Source: Albidovulum sp. (GTDB lineage Bacteria; Pseudomonadota; Alphaproteobacteria; Rhodobacterales; Rhodobacteraceae). Taken from it: DNA of 64,000 bases. The notes beneath the pieces were generated by a model that saw only the letters and a program-made list of their open reading frames with translations, made no database searches and was not told the origin of the DNA. Below are positions 16,057 through 26,123 of this stretch, piece after piece (the stretch's first letter is position 1; each line of letters starts with the position of its first letter). Where the stretch lies: the NCBI GenBank assembly GCA_028823855.1, contig JAPPFL010000079.1:1-64000 (forward strand), read 5' to 3'. The position numbers were made by a program, and so were the translations under genes.

Positions 16057-16369
16057 GAGCTTCACCTTCCCGGGTTTCGAGTTCCGCCGTGCGAAAGCGC
16101 GGCGGGGCAAGCGGGGCGGCTATGTGCCGACCATCAACGCGCGCATCAAACTCCTGCGTCGACTCAAGGAGGAATTCCGGTGCTATCGCTCGCAACCGGT
16201 CGAGAGGGCCGTGAACCTGATCAACCCGACCCTGTGCGGATGGGCGAACTACTTTCGCGTCGGGATGGCGAGCAGATGCTTCAGTCGCATCAGGGACCGG
16301 GTCGAGAAGAAGACACGTCGGCTTCTGATGCAACGGCGCGGACGCCGGGGATTTGGCTGGAAGAGGTAG
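16057..16369 (+). pseudogene. Group II intron maturase C-terminal fragment
   Basis: The frame reads FTFPGFEFRRAKARRGKRGG, then SQPVERAVNLINPTLCGWANYFRVG and RLLMQRRGRRGFGWKR up to the stop at 16367-16369. This is the X/maturase (GIIM) domain that ends group II intron reverse transcriptases (VI..LNP.LRGW.NYFR.G). The whole reverse-transcriptase part is absent; the fragment begins exactly where the minus-strand transposase remnant ends. I could not identify a domain V hairpin downstream. Confidence 0.65.
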
Positions 16370-17363
16370 CGTAGGCGTTGGCCTTGCGAGCGGCTCGGAT
16401 TGTTCTCTCAATACCGGGTCCGCCTTCTGCCGCGGCAAGCGCTCCCCGGACGATTTGCCGCATAAGTCGCGGGATGAAGGCATCAGAAAAGCGCAATGCG
16501 TTAAACCGCATGCTGTATTTGACGAGGCGGGAACTTGGAAACGTGGTTACGGGAGCCGGACCGAGGCCCAAAGCGGAAGCAATGGAACGGCCAACAATCC
16601 CTACGGAATCGACGCGCCAGCTCTCGAACCTGTTCACGAGCAGCCGTGAGGAAACGTGATCAACGGCGGAGACCGAGGCACCGGCGCGCGGCGAACTGCT
16701 GCGCCCTCTGCCTACCGAAGAACGCGCCTCTCGCTGACACTACATTGGATTGTAACCGGCCTCTCCCGGTGCCTGCAGCGCGAACGGCCGGAAAGATCCT
16801 ACGCGCGAAACTCGAAATAGCCGAGGAGCAAGTGGACGCGGCGCAAGGCCGCCTGAAGACGAAAAGACCGGAAAAGCCCCCGGATTCCCGCCGAAAGCCG
16901 GAATCGGGGGCTTTCCTTATCCAATCGGCGGAAGTCCTAAACCGAATGCCATCGGGGCGCTCGCGCCCGACGCGACCCGCACGCGCAGTCGGCGCGAACA
17001 TCAGAGAACGCGCACAGGAACCGCGCAGCCAAAACCTTCGCCGAGGGGCTGCCAGTGCACATCCTTCCGACCTAGCTCGACGACCTCGCGACGCTGGCTC
17101 TCAATACCGTGCATCTACCATGCGATTCCGATCTTCGCTTCAACATCGTAACGCAACCGACCCCGGGGTGACTTTTTCTGCGAAGGCAGGCGGAGGTCGC
17201 GCATGGTGCATTGGCCCGTCGACGCGCTCCTAGTGATTTCCCTTTTCCAGGTTAACGCCGTGCAGCACGAATTGGGATGTCGTGTTGCTTTCGCAACAGC
17301 AACGACTTACGCATGATGTTCAAATGAAACACGGCACATACAACGACTCAGGAAAATTCCGTC
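16370..17363. other. Gene-free stretch with one strong hairpin
   Basis: Long Arg/Pro-rich ORFs on the plus strand (for example 16535-17233) have no motifs and look like GC-driven chance frames. The left part may be residual intron RNA sequence. A strong hairpin lies at 16870-16916. No promoter for iolE was convincing. Confidence 0.4.
16870..16916 (+). terminator. Strong orphan hairpin, terminator-like
   Basis: GGAAAAGCCCCCGGATTCC pairs with GGAATCGGGGGCTTTCC, apart from two single-base bulges; the loop is about 11 nt. Only CTTAT follows rather than a T-run. No gene ends near it, so it is probably the terminator of a lost gene. Confidence 0.5.
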
Positions 17364-18287
17364 ATGAACAAAATGCAACTTGGCATAAGTCCCTTGAGTT
17401 GGACCAACGAAGGGATATTGGAACTCGGCGACGACATCAGTTACCAAACTTGTATTGCCGAAGCGGCACAGGCCGGGTTCACCGGTATTGAACTGGGTCG
17501 GAAATTCCCGAAGGAGCCTGAGACTGTCAGTGCGACCCTTTCAAGTTTCGGGCTTGAACCAGTCACGTCTTGGTATTCCGGATTCCTTGCTGAGCGATCT
17601 GTCGAGGATGAATGGCCGGAAGCGTTTCCAATGGTGGAACATCTCGTGGCGCTTGGGTGCCATGTCATGGTCTACGGGGAGTGCGCAGCCGGACCGGTAG
17701 GAGGTTCTGCGGCGGTTCTTGCGCAGACGCCACCTTTGGGTGGGCTTGACCTGCAAAATTACGCCTCGCGCGTGACGGACTTCGCGATGCGTGTAAGGGA
17801 AGCGGGCCTTACACTGGTCTATCATCCCCATGTAATGATGCCGGTGGAAACCGTGGACGAGATTGATCGATTCATGTGCGCTGCAGGTGAGCCGCTTCGC
17901 CTTCTTCTAGACACCGGCCACGTGGCAATGGCAGGAGGCGACTACAGAGTCGTAATGGAAAGATGGTGGAACCGGATATCCCACATTCATCTCAAGGATA
18001 TTCGCAGATCTGTCCGAGACGCTCTCGATCCACACAGGCAGACATTTGACGAGGCGGTACATGAGGGTGTCTTCACGGTGCCGGGCGATGGCGACCTAGA
18101 CTACGGCCCGCTGATCAAGAAAATTTCCGAACATGGATACGATGGCTGGCTTGTGGTCGAAGCAGAACAGGACCCCGTCAAGGCGCCGCCCTTAACCATG
18201 GCTAAAACCGGGTTTTCATATATTTCTGGACTACTTGAACGCCATGCCATCCCGTTTGACAGGAACCCGAGTCATGACCACAACTAA
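17364..18287 (+). CDS. iolE: myo-Inosose-2 dehydratase (IolE)
   Basis: A 307-residue TIM-barrel protein of the AP-endonuclease-2 fold. It matches IolE throughout: GISPLSWTNEGILELGDDIS, AGFTGIELGRKFP, WYSGFLAERSVE, LVYHPHVMMPVET, LLLDTGHVAMAGGD, ISHIHLKDIR, VFTVPGDGDLDYGPL and WLVVEAEQDPVKAPP. The glutamate, aspartate and histidine metal ligands are in these segments. IolE dehydrates 2-keto-myo-inositol in inositol catabolism. ATG at 17364 follows AGGAAAA. It overlaps the next dehydrogenase by 14 bp. Other iol genes are absent from this window. Confidence 0.88.
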   Translation: MNKMQLGISPLSWTNEGILELGDDISYQTCIAEAAQAGFTGIELGRKFPKEPETVSATLSSFGLEPVTSWYSGFLAERSVEDEWPEAFPMVEHLVALGCHVMVYGECAAGPVGGSAAVLAQTPPLGGLDLQNYASRVTDFAMRVREAGLTLVYHPHVMMPVETVDEIDRFMCAAGEPLRLLLDTGHVAMAGGDYRVVMERWWNRISHIHLKDIRRSVRDALDPHRQTFDEAVHEGVFTVPGDGDLDYGPLIKKISEHGYDGWLVVEAEQDPVKAPPLTMAKTGFSYISGLLERHAIPFDRNPSHDHN

Positions 18288-19305
18288 GAAACGCGGGCTC
18301 AGCGTCTGCCTTGTGGGATGCGGCAGCATGGGACGGTTTCACGGTGAGTCCATTCTCAGGCATTCAAAACTGTCAAGCCTCAGCCTTTGCGATGTCGACC
18401 CCTCGCGCGCCCGGGAACTGGCAGGCGAACTCGGGGTCGAATGGCTGCCCCTGGCGGAAGCGTTGTCCTCAAGCATGTTCGATGCATTTTTTGTCGTAAC
18501 TCCACCAGTAGCACATGTGGAACAATTGGTACGGATCGTTCCGAATGGAGCCTATGTGTTCTGTGAGAAACCTTTAGGGGACGACATGGCGTCCATTGAC
18601 GCCGCCATGCCGACACTAAGACCTTTCGCAGATCGAATACAGGTGGGTTTCAACCGCCGTTTTGACCCGCATATGGCGGAGCTGAAACGACGCATCCTGG
18701 CGGAAGATATCGGCGAAATTGAACAACTGCGGATCGTCAGTCGGGACTTTTCCGCCCCATCTGTCGAGTCGCTCGATAAGTCGGCGGGATTGCTCTTTGA
18801 AACGGCAATCCACGATTTCGATTTGACGCGCTGGTTGCTCGATGACGAGATTTGCGAAATTATGTGCTTGGGCAGCGCCATGATCAATCAACGCTATGCT
18901 TCTGTGGGTCATATTGATACGGCGACCACGATGATGCGCGGAGCCCGCGGACAGCAGGTTGTCATCCAGAACAGTTGGCGCACGAGTTACGGTTATGACC
19001 AGCGCGTTGAAGCCTTTGGCGCCGGCGGTCGTCTAACTGTTGCCAATCCCGCCGAGTCATTGGTGTTTTACGAGAATGCCAGCGGCCTGCATCGCAGTCC
19101 GATCTCACCCGACTGGTTCGCCCGATATCCCGAGGCCTATTTCATTCAGGATGCCGCATTTCTTGATGCCGTCAGCAGTGGCGACGCAGTCAGGCCGAAT
19201 CTCATCGACGGCTACATGGCTTCATATATCGCACAACGAGCCAGCGAGTCCCAAAAGGCGGGTCTGCCTGTTACTTGCGAAGTTCATGACAGCGAAGTCA
19301 AATGA
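18274..19305 (+). CDS. Gfo/Idh/MocA-family dehydrogenase, probably inositol 2-dehydrogenase-like
   Basis: A 343-residue NAD(P)-dependent sugar or polyol dehydrogenase. The N-terminal Rossmann motif is VGCGSMGRFHGE (about residues 14-25), followed by the family signature CEKPLGDD (about 103) and, in the catalytic domain, ETAIHDFDLTRWLL with the conserved D/H pair. ATG at 18274 lies within the end of iolE and has AGGAACC upstream. Coupling to iolE suggests it produces the inosose that IolE dehydrates, but the family is broad and other sugar substrates are possible. Confidence 0.82.
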   Translation: MTTTKKRGLSVCLVGCGSMGRFHGESILRHSKLSSLSLCDVDPSRARELAGELGVEWLPLAEALSSSMFDAFFVVTPPVAHVEQLVRIVPNGAYVFCEKPLGDDMASIDAAMPTLRPFADRIQVGFNRRFDPHMAELKRRILAEDIGEIEQLRIVSRDFSAPSVESLDKSAGLLFETAIHDFDLTRWLLDDEICEIMCLGSAMINQRYASVGHIDTATTMMRGARGQQVVIQNSWRTSYGYDQRVEAFGAGGRLTVANPAESLVFYENASGLHRSPISPDWFARYPEAYFIQDAAFLDAVSSGDAVRPNLIDGYMASYIAQRASESQKAGLPVTCEVHDSEVK

Positions 19306-19562
19306 ACGCGAATTGAATTCTGCGATCCCGAAAACGCACCGGGAGGGACAGATAGCAAAAAGCCTGTGGAGACACTGGCATTTAGACTGAAGTCCATCAG
19401 GCATGAAGTCGGCGCATTGGTGCCAGATCAGATTGAATTCGTGAACCGCGGCCGACATTCAAATTGAGGAGGCCGACCGGCGCCACCCGCAAAACGGCCC
19501 GGCCGCCCCGAATATCCCGTTGAAATCAGCATATGCCCCTTTCACGAGGCAAGCAGCGGCTT
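19306..19562. other. No gene seen downstream of the iol pair
   Basis: Short ORFs only; no clear terminator. Confidence 0.35.
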
Positions 19563-19752
19563 TCATTCTGCTCCGGCGCTGTTGATCAGCCTGTGCTTCC
19601 GCTTCGTGTTCCAGGCCCTGCCGACCAGGTTCCGCTTGCCCTGAACGGCTTCGATGCCACGCAGACTGAATCGCCCGAATCCAAGAACAGTCCTGATGAT
19701 CCCGAACTCCGGCTCAATCGGCGACTTAAGCTGAACTTCAGTGCGCCGTGCT
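19563..19752 (-). pseudogene. IS1182-type transposase C-terminal remnant
   Basis: Read leftward the frame ends IEPEFGIIRTVLGFGRFSLR, GIEAVQGKRNLVGRAWNTKR and a stop at 19563. This is the C-terminal end of IS1182/DDE_Tnp_1_6 transposases (EPvFG.iK...GfrrFllRGl.kV..Ew.L...a.NLkr). The open frame continues upstream to 20102 without recognisable motifs, so only the tail survives. Confidence 0.55.
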
Positions 19753-20577
19753 AAGACGCTTCTCTCCGGCGGGTGCGAAACCCACTTAGCAACTGTCGCT
19801 CCGGCTGGTAGCAGCCAGGGCGGTTCACGGAGGCAAAGAAATGGACTGATGCACTCTGGCAGAAGGGCCGCCCCGGGCGGCTCAGCAACCATGCAGGCCG
19901 GAACGCGCGTGAACGCCGAGCAGGCCTCGAAACGGTTGATGCGGAAGCCGACCCTCCTGAAGCAGTGGGAAGGCCGACGGCAGGACGAGAAGAGAGCGAC
20001 GCGAGCATCGATCTGCTTCCGCCGGGGCAGTGGTGCTGGCATGCATGGAAGATGAGGGAAGAGGCAACACCGGAAGCCCTGTCGGTGGTGCGCACGCGCC
20101 AACCGGAAATCCGCGAGGATCGGTCCGGGCCGGCAGGGTGGCGGACAGGCCCGCAGTACTGGAGACGCCGGGCAACGCCGGTCGAGGGAAGGGGCCCGGC
20201 TTCGAGAATGGCATGGAAAGGAAGCAAGGCATGACCACTGGTCAACGTGTTCACGGCAGCTTCAGGCATTCGCCCCGGCGGTGCGGTCGCTCCGGCGACA
20301 GCCCGTTCGGCACTATGATTTCGAGGTAGCTCTTCCGGTCGCCCAGCGCGGTCCCGGCGATGAAGCCGATCGTCTCGCCGCGTCCGACCTTCCAGCCGCC
20401 CTCGCAGCCCGGCATCCGCATGGCTTGCGGCTTCGCCTTCGCCTCGGCGATCACATACCATGATTCCGGGTTGAGGCGAGCGTCGATCTGCGGTTGGACC
20501 GGAGGCGGACGCGGAGCGGCGAGGAGCCCTGTCGGATGGACCGGAGCTCCCTGCAAGAAGAATGAAAGGAGCAAGGA
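19753..20577. other. Gene-free stretch; possible group II intron 5' debris and an unrecognised minus-strand frame
   Basis: The plus strand at about 20050-20240 (GAGGGAAGAGGCAACACCGG onward) resembles, from memory, the conserved RNA region that precedes the reading frame of proteobacterial group II introns; not verified. On the minus strand 20251-20574 is open and reads LNPESWYVIAEAKAKPQAMR and GWKVGRGETIGFIAGTALGD, coherent but unrecognised. Nothing here looks intact. Confidence 0.3.
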
Positions 20578-21633
20578 ATGGTTGAAACAATCACTCCCCT
20601 CTCGGGGGAGACTATTGCGATTTATGCGGTGCTGGAAGCCGGCAACGAGAGCTGGATCCTGGCGGCTGGGGATGCGGCGGGCGCGTCGAGGGCCGGTCTG
20701 CGCAAACTGCCGCCGCGGGATATGAACGGTCTTCCGGCGAAGATCGAACAGGCGCGCTGCCGGCCTGCGAGGCCGGCTATGAAGGGTTCTGGCTGGCGCG
20801 TCGTCTTGAGGGCGAGGATCTCGAGGTGGTTGTCTGCGATCCTGCGAGCCCCGAGGTGGCGCGGCGGAAGAATAAGGCGAAGACCGGCCGGATCGACGCG
20901 CGGAAGATGGTCCGGGCGCGGGACGGCGGCGACCGCGGTGCGATGGCGCCTGTGCGGGTTCCGAGCCTTGAGGAAGAGGACGCGAAGCGGCTGCTGCGCC
21001 GTCGGGAACGTCCGGTGAAGGAGCGAACTCGGATCGCGAATACGATTGGCGGACTGCTTCGGCTGCACGGCATTTCGGGCCAGGCGCCGCGGAAGCCGGG
21101 GTTCAGGGAGCGCGTCGACGCATTGAACACGGGGCGCGGCATGCCGCTGCCGCCGGAGATTCGCGCCGAGATCCCGGGCCTCGCTGATCGCCTCGGACGA
21201 CTTGGCGGCCGCGGTCCCGAAGCATGCTCGTTGCGCGGCGGCGCTGGTCGCGCTGCGCGGCATAGGCGACAACGACGCGCTGCTTCCGGGTGGCGAGCTC
21301 TTCTACCGGGATTTCCGCAATCGCAGGGAACTGGCGAGCATGGCGGGCCTTGTTCCGGCGCCCTGGGCGAGCGGCGGCATCGATCGCGACCAGGGGACCG
21401 GCAAGGCCGGCAATTCGATGCTGCGCAAGCATCTGATCCAGATGGCCTGGCGCTGGCTGTTTCACCAGCCGGGCAGCGCACTCTCCCGGCGGTACGGGAA
21501 CTGCGTGAGCGCCCGCGACGGTCGCTCGCGGAAACGGGCGATTGTCGCCCTGGCTCGCAAGCTTCTGGTGGCGCCGTGGCGCTGCGCCACCACCGGACTG
21601 GTGCCCGAGGGCGCCGTTTTCTCAAAAGCCTGA
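20578..21633 (+). pseudogene. IS110-family transposase, multiply frameshifted
   Basis: Three segments in different frames make one IS110 protein: an N-terminal GETIAIYAVLEAGNESWILA (20578-20760), a middle VVVCDPASPEVARRKNKAKT, GRIDARKMVRA (20826-21090), and a C-terminal ALVALRGIGDNDALL, FYRDFRNRRELASMAGLVPA, GNSMLRKHLIQMAWRW (21240-21560) ending at 21633. The middle motif has GRIDA where IS110 enzymes have D(R/L)DA. At least two frameshifts. The RuvC-like domain is in the first two segments and the Tnp20 domain in the third. Confidence 0.75.
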
Positions 21634-22039
21634 GCCGGGGAGGACGGGAGACATAGGGACACCCGGGCGGCCCGAAGGGGTTTGCCGGGGGAATCGGGCA
21701 AGGCGCGCGGCCGGCCCATGGGCGGGTCAACCGAACCGGACAAGAGTTGAGTTCGCGCGTTGATCGTGCGCTGAAGACCCCGCGACGTTCTGCTCGCAGC
21801 ATCTCCGGCGCGGCACCGAAGCCGCCCCTGCATCGAGCAGGAGCTCTATTATCGCCGCCACGCCGTCGTCGTGCGTTGAAGAGCTCACGCCGAGGCGGTG
21901 GAAGGATTTGATTGCCGGCGATCCGATGAAGTCGGACCTCGGAACCGGAGTCGAATGCCGCGCGTCCGATCTGCCGGACGCAAGCTGAATCCAGCAAAAT
22001 CCGGACAAAACGCTACGTCCCAGTTTAGCCGCCTACGCG
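21634..22039. other. No gene seen between the IS110 and DUF4338 remnants
   Basis: Only frames without motifs. The left end probably includes the right end of the IS110 element. Confidence 0.35.
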
Positions 22040-22588
22040 ACACCGGCAAGCTCGTCGCCGCCTCTCCGCCCATCCGATCCATTCGTCGCGGCAGGTCAGA
22101 GCGCCGAGGGCCTTGAACACCAGGCAGCCGAGGCGTCGGCGACGAAGTATCTCATGTATTGACCGATCGGCGAGTTGTAGCGAAGATAGTGGCGGCGGTC
22201 GACCAGCTCGGTCCATTCCGCCGCCGCCTTGTCGAAAGCCGGCTCCAGGGAGATCGACTCCAGATCCCTCAGGTCGCAGGCGTTCGCCGGACCCGGGTCC
22301 GAGCGCGGCATGCGCAGCCCGCTTCCGGGGGCCGCCGCGCTTGTGCTTCGCCGGAAGCTCCGGGATTCCGAGCGCCTCCAGCTTCTCCAGCGCCCGCAGG
22401 GCCAGCTGCTCGCGGTAGCCTCCGCCCCGCGTGCGCCAGTCCAAGTGCTGGCGGATCGTGGGCGCCAGCTCCCGGCGGCTGTTCTTCGGCAGCAGCTCGA
22501 CGGCTTCCTGGATCCGGGCGATCGTTCGGCGGGCCGGCCTCTTGCCGAAGAACGTAGTTGACTTGAGGACTTCGATGCGCGGATCCAT
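22040..22588 (-). pseudogene. DUF4338 (DruA-like) protein, frameshifted and 3'-truncated
   Basis: ATG at 22588 has GGGAGAA upstream. The frame reads MDPRIEVLKSTTFFGKRPAR, RTIARIQEAVELLP, LDWRTRGGGYREQLALRALE and LEALGIPELPAKHKRG. It then shifts to LRDLESISLEPAFDKAAAEW, ELVDRRHYLRYNSPIGQYMR, YFVADA, and shifts back to LGCLVFKALGALTCRDEWIG before being cut at about 22040. These are DUF4338 landmarks (WnelVdrHHYLGy, LRYfi, ACRDEWIGW). The domain defines DruA of the Druantia antiphage system, but stand-alone copies are common in mobile DNA. At least two frameshifts and loss of the C-terminal half: not functional. Confidence 0.65.
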
Positions 22589-22788
22589 AGCGATTCTCCC
22601 GAGCGCGGACCGGCTCGACCTGTCATGCCCGATTCGCGCTCCTGAGTTAACCCCCTTCCGCGCCGATCCGCCCATCCGGAAAAGCATTCCGATCAACGGG
22701 TTGCCGGGAGAAAATAATCCGCGCTCGATCGCCTGAGACTAAAGAAATGCCAATGGGCGGCAGACACCCGAGGATCAAAAGACTAAAG

Positions 22789-22810
22789 GAGGTGGCGATG
22801 CGCGCCTAAA
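22789..22810 (+). promoter_or_regulatory. Near-perfect Shine-Dalgarno followed by a three-codon ORF
   Basis: AAAGGAGGT is followed at proper spacing by ATG CGC GCC TAA (22799-22810), and the stop overlaps another ATG (TAAATG). The EamA gene starts 20 bp later in a different frame. It may be the beginning of a gene lost to a nearby insertion, or a mini-ORF tuning translation of the permease. Confidence 0.35.
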
Positions 22811-22831
22811 TGCCAACTCGGAGTCTCAGGA

Positions 22832-23689
22832 ATGTCCATTACCGGTCTTGCCCTCGTTCTCTCGGCTGCATTTTGTCACGCAGCATGGAATTTCATTGTC
22901 AAGCGCATCAATGGCGGACCGGAGCTAATATGGCTTTTTTCGATGCTGTCGGTTCTGATCTATTTGCCTGTCGCAGTCTGGATCGTCGCCATAGAAAAAC
23001 CCGTTTTTGGGATATGGCATTTCGTATTCATCGTTGGTAGCGCGATGCTTCATCTCGGCTATCTCCTGTTGCTGCAAACCGGCTATCGCAATGGCGATCT
23101 TTCGCTTGTCTATCCGATCGCCCGCGCGACAGGTCCGCTGCTATCGACATCCTTTGCGGTGTTCTTTCTCGACGAGATCATTTCAATTCAGATGGCAGCA
23201 GGCGCAGGGATCATTGTCTTCGGAGTCCTGGCGCTCACGGGCGGTATTACGGCAGGGGCAAAGCGCCCGTCCGCCTCTTTGCTTTTTGGTCTGGGCGTAG
23301 GAACGCTGATAGGAAGCTACACGGTGTGGGATGCATATGCCGTATCAACATTGCTGGTGTCGCCAATCTTGCTCGATTATGTTTGCAGCGTAGGACGCGC
23401 AGTTATCCTCACGCCCGTTGCCAACCGAAAACGCAAGCTTATTCGCCAACATTGGCGGAAACACAAAGCGGGAGTTATCGCGATCGCCGTCTTCAACCCG
23501 CTTGCGTACATTCTTGTTCTTTATGCACTCACGTTCACGCCTGTCGCTTACGTTGCGCCGATGCGTGAGATCAGCGTACTTCTGACTGTATTGGCTGGAA
23601 GCCTGCTTCTCAACGAAGGTCGGCTAAGGCAGCGTATAGGATGGTCGGTTTTCATTCTTAGCGGCATGATCTTACTCGCGACCGGTTAG
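22832..23689 (+). CDS. EamA/DMT-family permease
   Basis: A 285-residue inner-membrane protein with about ten membrane helices in two EamA repeats: repeat 1 about residues 5-135 (FCHAAWNFIVKR, YPIARATGPLLSTSFAVFFL) and repeat 2 about 150-285 (YVAPMREISVLLTVLAGSLL). DMT proteins export or import small metabolites; the substrate is not predictable here. CTCAGGA precedes the ATG. It stands alone between decayed regions. Confidence 0.85.
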   Translation: MSITGLALVLSAAFCHAAWNFIVKRINGGPELIWLFSMLSVLIYLPVAVWIVAIEKPVFGIWHFVFIVGSAMLHLGYLLLLQTGYRNGDLSLVYPIARATGPLLSTSFAVFFLDEIISIQMAAGAGIIVFGVLALTGGITAGAKRPSASLLFGLGVGTLIGSYTVWDAYAVSTLLVSPILLDYVCSVGRAVILTPVANRKRKLIRQHWRKHKAGVIAIAVFNPLAYILVLYALTFTPVAYVAPMREISVLLTVLAGSLLLNEGRLRQRIGWSVFILSGMILLATG

Positions 23690-24811
23690 AGCCAATGCTG
23701 ATCCGACCTGCGCAGCGAAACAAATGAACTATGATTATCGGACTCAAATGCCGGTTAACTTAGCTAGCCTGCAAGGCCTTGTCGTTCACATACGATCCAT
23801 TGGCATATGCCCGATTCATGCCGTCAATCTTTCACTCGCGGCGGCAAAACGAAGCCCGCCGACTTCGCAGCCAACTAACCGCGGCGCAACGCCTTGATTC
23901 TCCGCCAGTTTCGCGCAAGTTTCCGGTTCGCCGTCGCATTCATCGACAGCCCGGCAACGCAGGTTGCTGCCAACGCCGCCATGACGGCCGCCGACTTTTC
24001 CTCGAGGGAGCCCCCGCGGGCCGGTCGTAGTCGCGGTCTGCAATCGTCAGGGCGTCTGTTTTCGCGCAGCCGGAAGCCTGGACGAGTTCAAGTCCTACTT
24101 CCGGAACATGGCTACCCGATTCCGGCAAGTCATTTCGTCAAACTCCTTCTGCCAAGAGCTCAAAGCGCGATTCCAGAGAGATCCGCCCTGCCGGAACGCC
24201 GCGGCAAACCGGTCGCACAGCACGGGAGGCGGCGCGCGGCGCGGCGGGTTCGCCTTCGACGAACTGCCAATGCCGCTTCCGGTATTCGGCGATGGCGGTC
24301 GAGCGCGATATTTCCGTTAACGAGAAGCAGAATCAGCAACGCCAGCACGACGTCGCGGGCTTCGGCGGTCGAGCCGCCGCCAGCGGAGCAGCGTCTGCCA
24401 ACTTTTTGGGAAAAGATGTCAACCCCTTTTAGAAAAAATTCCCTTTCTCGTTTTGCCCCGGAAAATCAGCGCGTTGCGCAGGACGGAAAATTTTTGGATG
24501 AAGCGCTGCCGATAACCGAATGCCTTTGGCGCGATAGGCGGCGCGTCGATCTGGATTCCGCATCTATCGCTGGCAGCGACCATTGATCTATTCGGATATG
24601 AATTCGGTGGAGCAAACTTGTCGTAGTGCCCTGCTCATGGAAAGTTTTCCGAGAAATCAAATCCGGTCCGTCCGGCGCAAATGGCGGGAGTGCGACTTGG
24701 CGTTTTCATTTCTGGGCTTGGAATTCCGGGTTGCCGGTAGGAATGTCCCTGGGTTATCCGTAATTTTAAAGAAATTTTTTCAGGACTTTGGCGGGAACAG
24801 GTGAGAAATTG
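23690..24811. other. Gene-free stretch (about 1.1 kb)
   Basis: The longest frame (23894-24586, plus) is Arg/Ser-rich with no motifs. Nothing convincing was recognised on either strand. It probably represents erased genes or IS material. Confidence 0.4.
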
Positions 24812-26110
24812 ATGGGCGCCACGAAGCTTTATACGCCGCCAGGATACAGGATCCTTGACGTGGAGGGCCTGCGAGGCCTTGTCTCAAGCCTTTCGCTTCG
24901 CAGCCAACTGGGCGGAGACCCGGAAAGTTGGGACATCGTGGAAGTTGGGGACGGAAATCTCAATCTCGTCTTCCTGGTAAAGGGCCCAAACAGCGGGTTC
25001 GCGGCAAAGCAGGCTCTTCCCTATGTCCGGCTGGTAGGAGATAGCTGGCCGTTGCCGCTTTCACGTTCCCATTACGAGCACGCCGCGCTGTCGCGCCAGG
25101 CAGAGCATGCGCCTGGCCTGGTTCCGGCCATTTACCACTACGATGAAACCTTGGCGCTGATCGTCATGGAACTCCTCGATGCGCATGTCATCATGCGTCA
25201 TGGCATGATCGCCGGAATCGTCTATCCGGAATTCGCCGACGACATTTCCACCTTTTTGGCGGCAACGCTATTTAACACTTCGACGCTCGCAATGCCTGCG
25301 GAAGACTTCAAGGGACTGATCGAGGAATTTGCCGGAAACACAGCCCTTTGCAAGATCACTGAGGATCTAATTTTCACCGAACCCTACATGGTGGCCGGGA
25401 ACAACCGTTGGACCAGCCCCTGGCTGGATGGATTCGCGGAGATGATTCGGGAGGACGCCGACCTCAAATGCGCGATCTCCCGGCTGAAACTGAAATTCAT
25501 GGGATCTCCTGAAGCGATGATCCACGGAGATCTTCATACCGGTTCCGTGATGCTCACTCCCGAGGATACCCGGTTCATCGACCCGGAGTTCGCGTTCATG
25601 GGGCCGATGGGCTTTGACATCGGCGCAATTGTCGCGAATCTTCTTCTCAACTATTTCAGCCAGATCGGGCATGAAGAGACGGCGGGTGCCCGCGACGGGT
25701 ACCGGACTTGGATTTTGGAAACGGTCGAGGCTGTCTGGACTCTGTTCCGCTGCAAGTTCCTTGATCGGTGGGAAGCATGCGAGAGCGGAGACGGATATCC
25801 CGCCGCGCTGTTCGGGGACCCGTTCGGCAGCGCGGCCCTTGCCAGGGAACGCGGGGCCTTCCTCGACCGGCTGTTTCAGGACACGCTCGGTTTTGCAGCT
25901 GCCAAGATGATTCGCCGGATTCTCGGCATAGCGCACAACATAGATCTGGAATGCATTGAGGATGCCGAAATCCGCGCTACCGCCGAGGCGCGCTCTCTCA
26001 TGCTAGCCCGCGATCTCATGGTGAACACGGAGTGTTACCGCGACATTCAGGCCGTCTCCGCCGCCGCCCGGCGGATCAACGGGCTGGCACCGGCGCTCAG
26101 AAGGCCCTGA
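24812..26110 (+). CDS. mtnK: S-methyl-5-thioribose kinase (MtnK)
   Basis: A 432-residue kinase of the APH/choline-kinase fold. Recognised by [16 protein letters not shown] near residue 45 (nucleotide loop), [18 protein letters not shown], the catalytic-loop region [11 protein letters not shown] (catalytic Asp) and [17 protein letters not shown] (metal-binding Asp), all standard MtnK segments. It phosphorylates methylthioribose in methionine salvage. ATG at 24812 follows AGGTGAG at 7 bp. mtnA begins 13 bp after its stop. Later salvage genes (mtnB, mtnC, mtnD, mtnE) are absent from the window. Confidence 0.92.
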   Translation: MGATKLYTPPGYRILDVEGLRGLVSSLSLRSQLGGDPESWDIVEVGDGNLNLVFLVKGPNSGFAAKQALPYVRLVGDSWPLPLSRSHYEHAALSRQAEHAPGLVPAIYHYDETLALIVMELLDAHVIMRHGMIAGIVYPEFADDISTFLAATLFNTSTLAMPAEDFKGLIEEFAGNTALCKITEDLIFTEPYMVAGNNRWTSPWLDGFAEMIREDADLKCAISRLKLKFMGSPEAMIHGDLHTGSVMLTPEDTRFIDPEFAFMGPMGFDIGAIVANLLLNYFSQIGHEETAGARDGYRTWILETVEAVWTLFRCKFLDRWEACESGDGYPAALFGDPFGSAALARERGAFLDRLFQDTLGFAAAKMIRRILGIAHNIDLECIEDAEIRATAEARSLMLARDLMVNTECYRDIQAVSAAARRINGLAPALRRP

Positions 26111-26123
26111 AGGAGTTCGACGC

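Noticed and set aside
16535-17233. 232-codon plus-strand ORF
   Set aside because: Arg/Pro/Ser-rich chance frame in GC-rich debris, crosses the orphan hairpin, no ribosome site.
20777-21997. 406-codon minus-strand ORF
   Set aside because: Antisense to the IS110 remnant and runs past its end; low-complexity composition.
23770-24930. Apparent partial duplication of the mtnK start upstream (GGCCTTGTC and CTTCGCAGCCAACT occur in both)
   Set aside because: Only two short matches at different spacing; explained by chance in GC-rich sequence.
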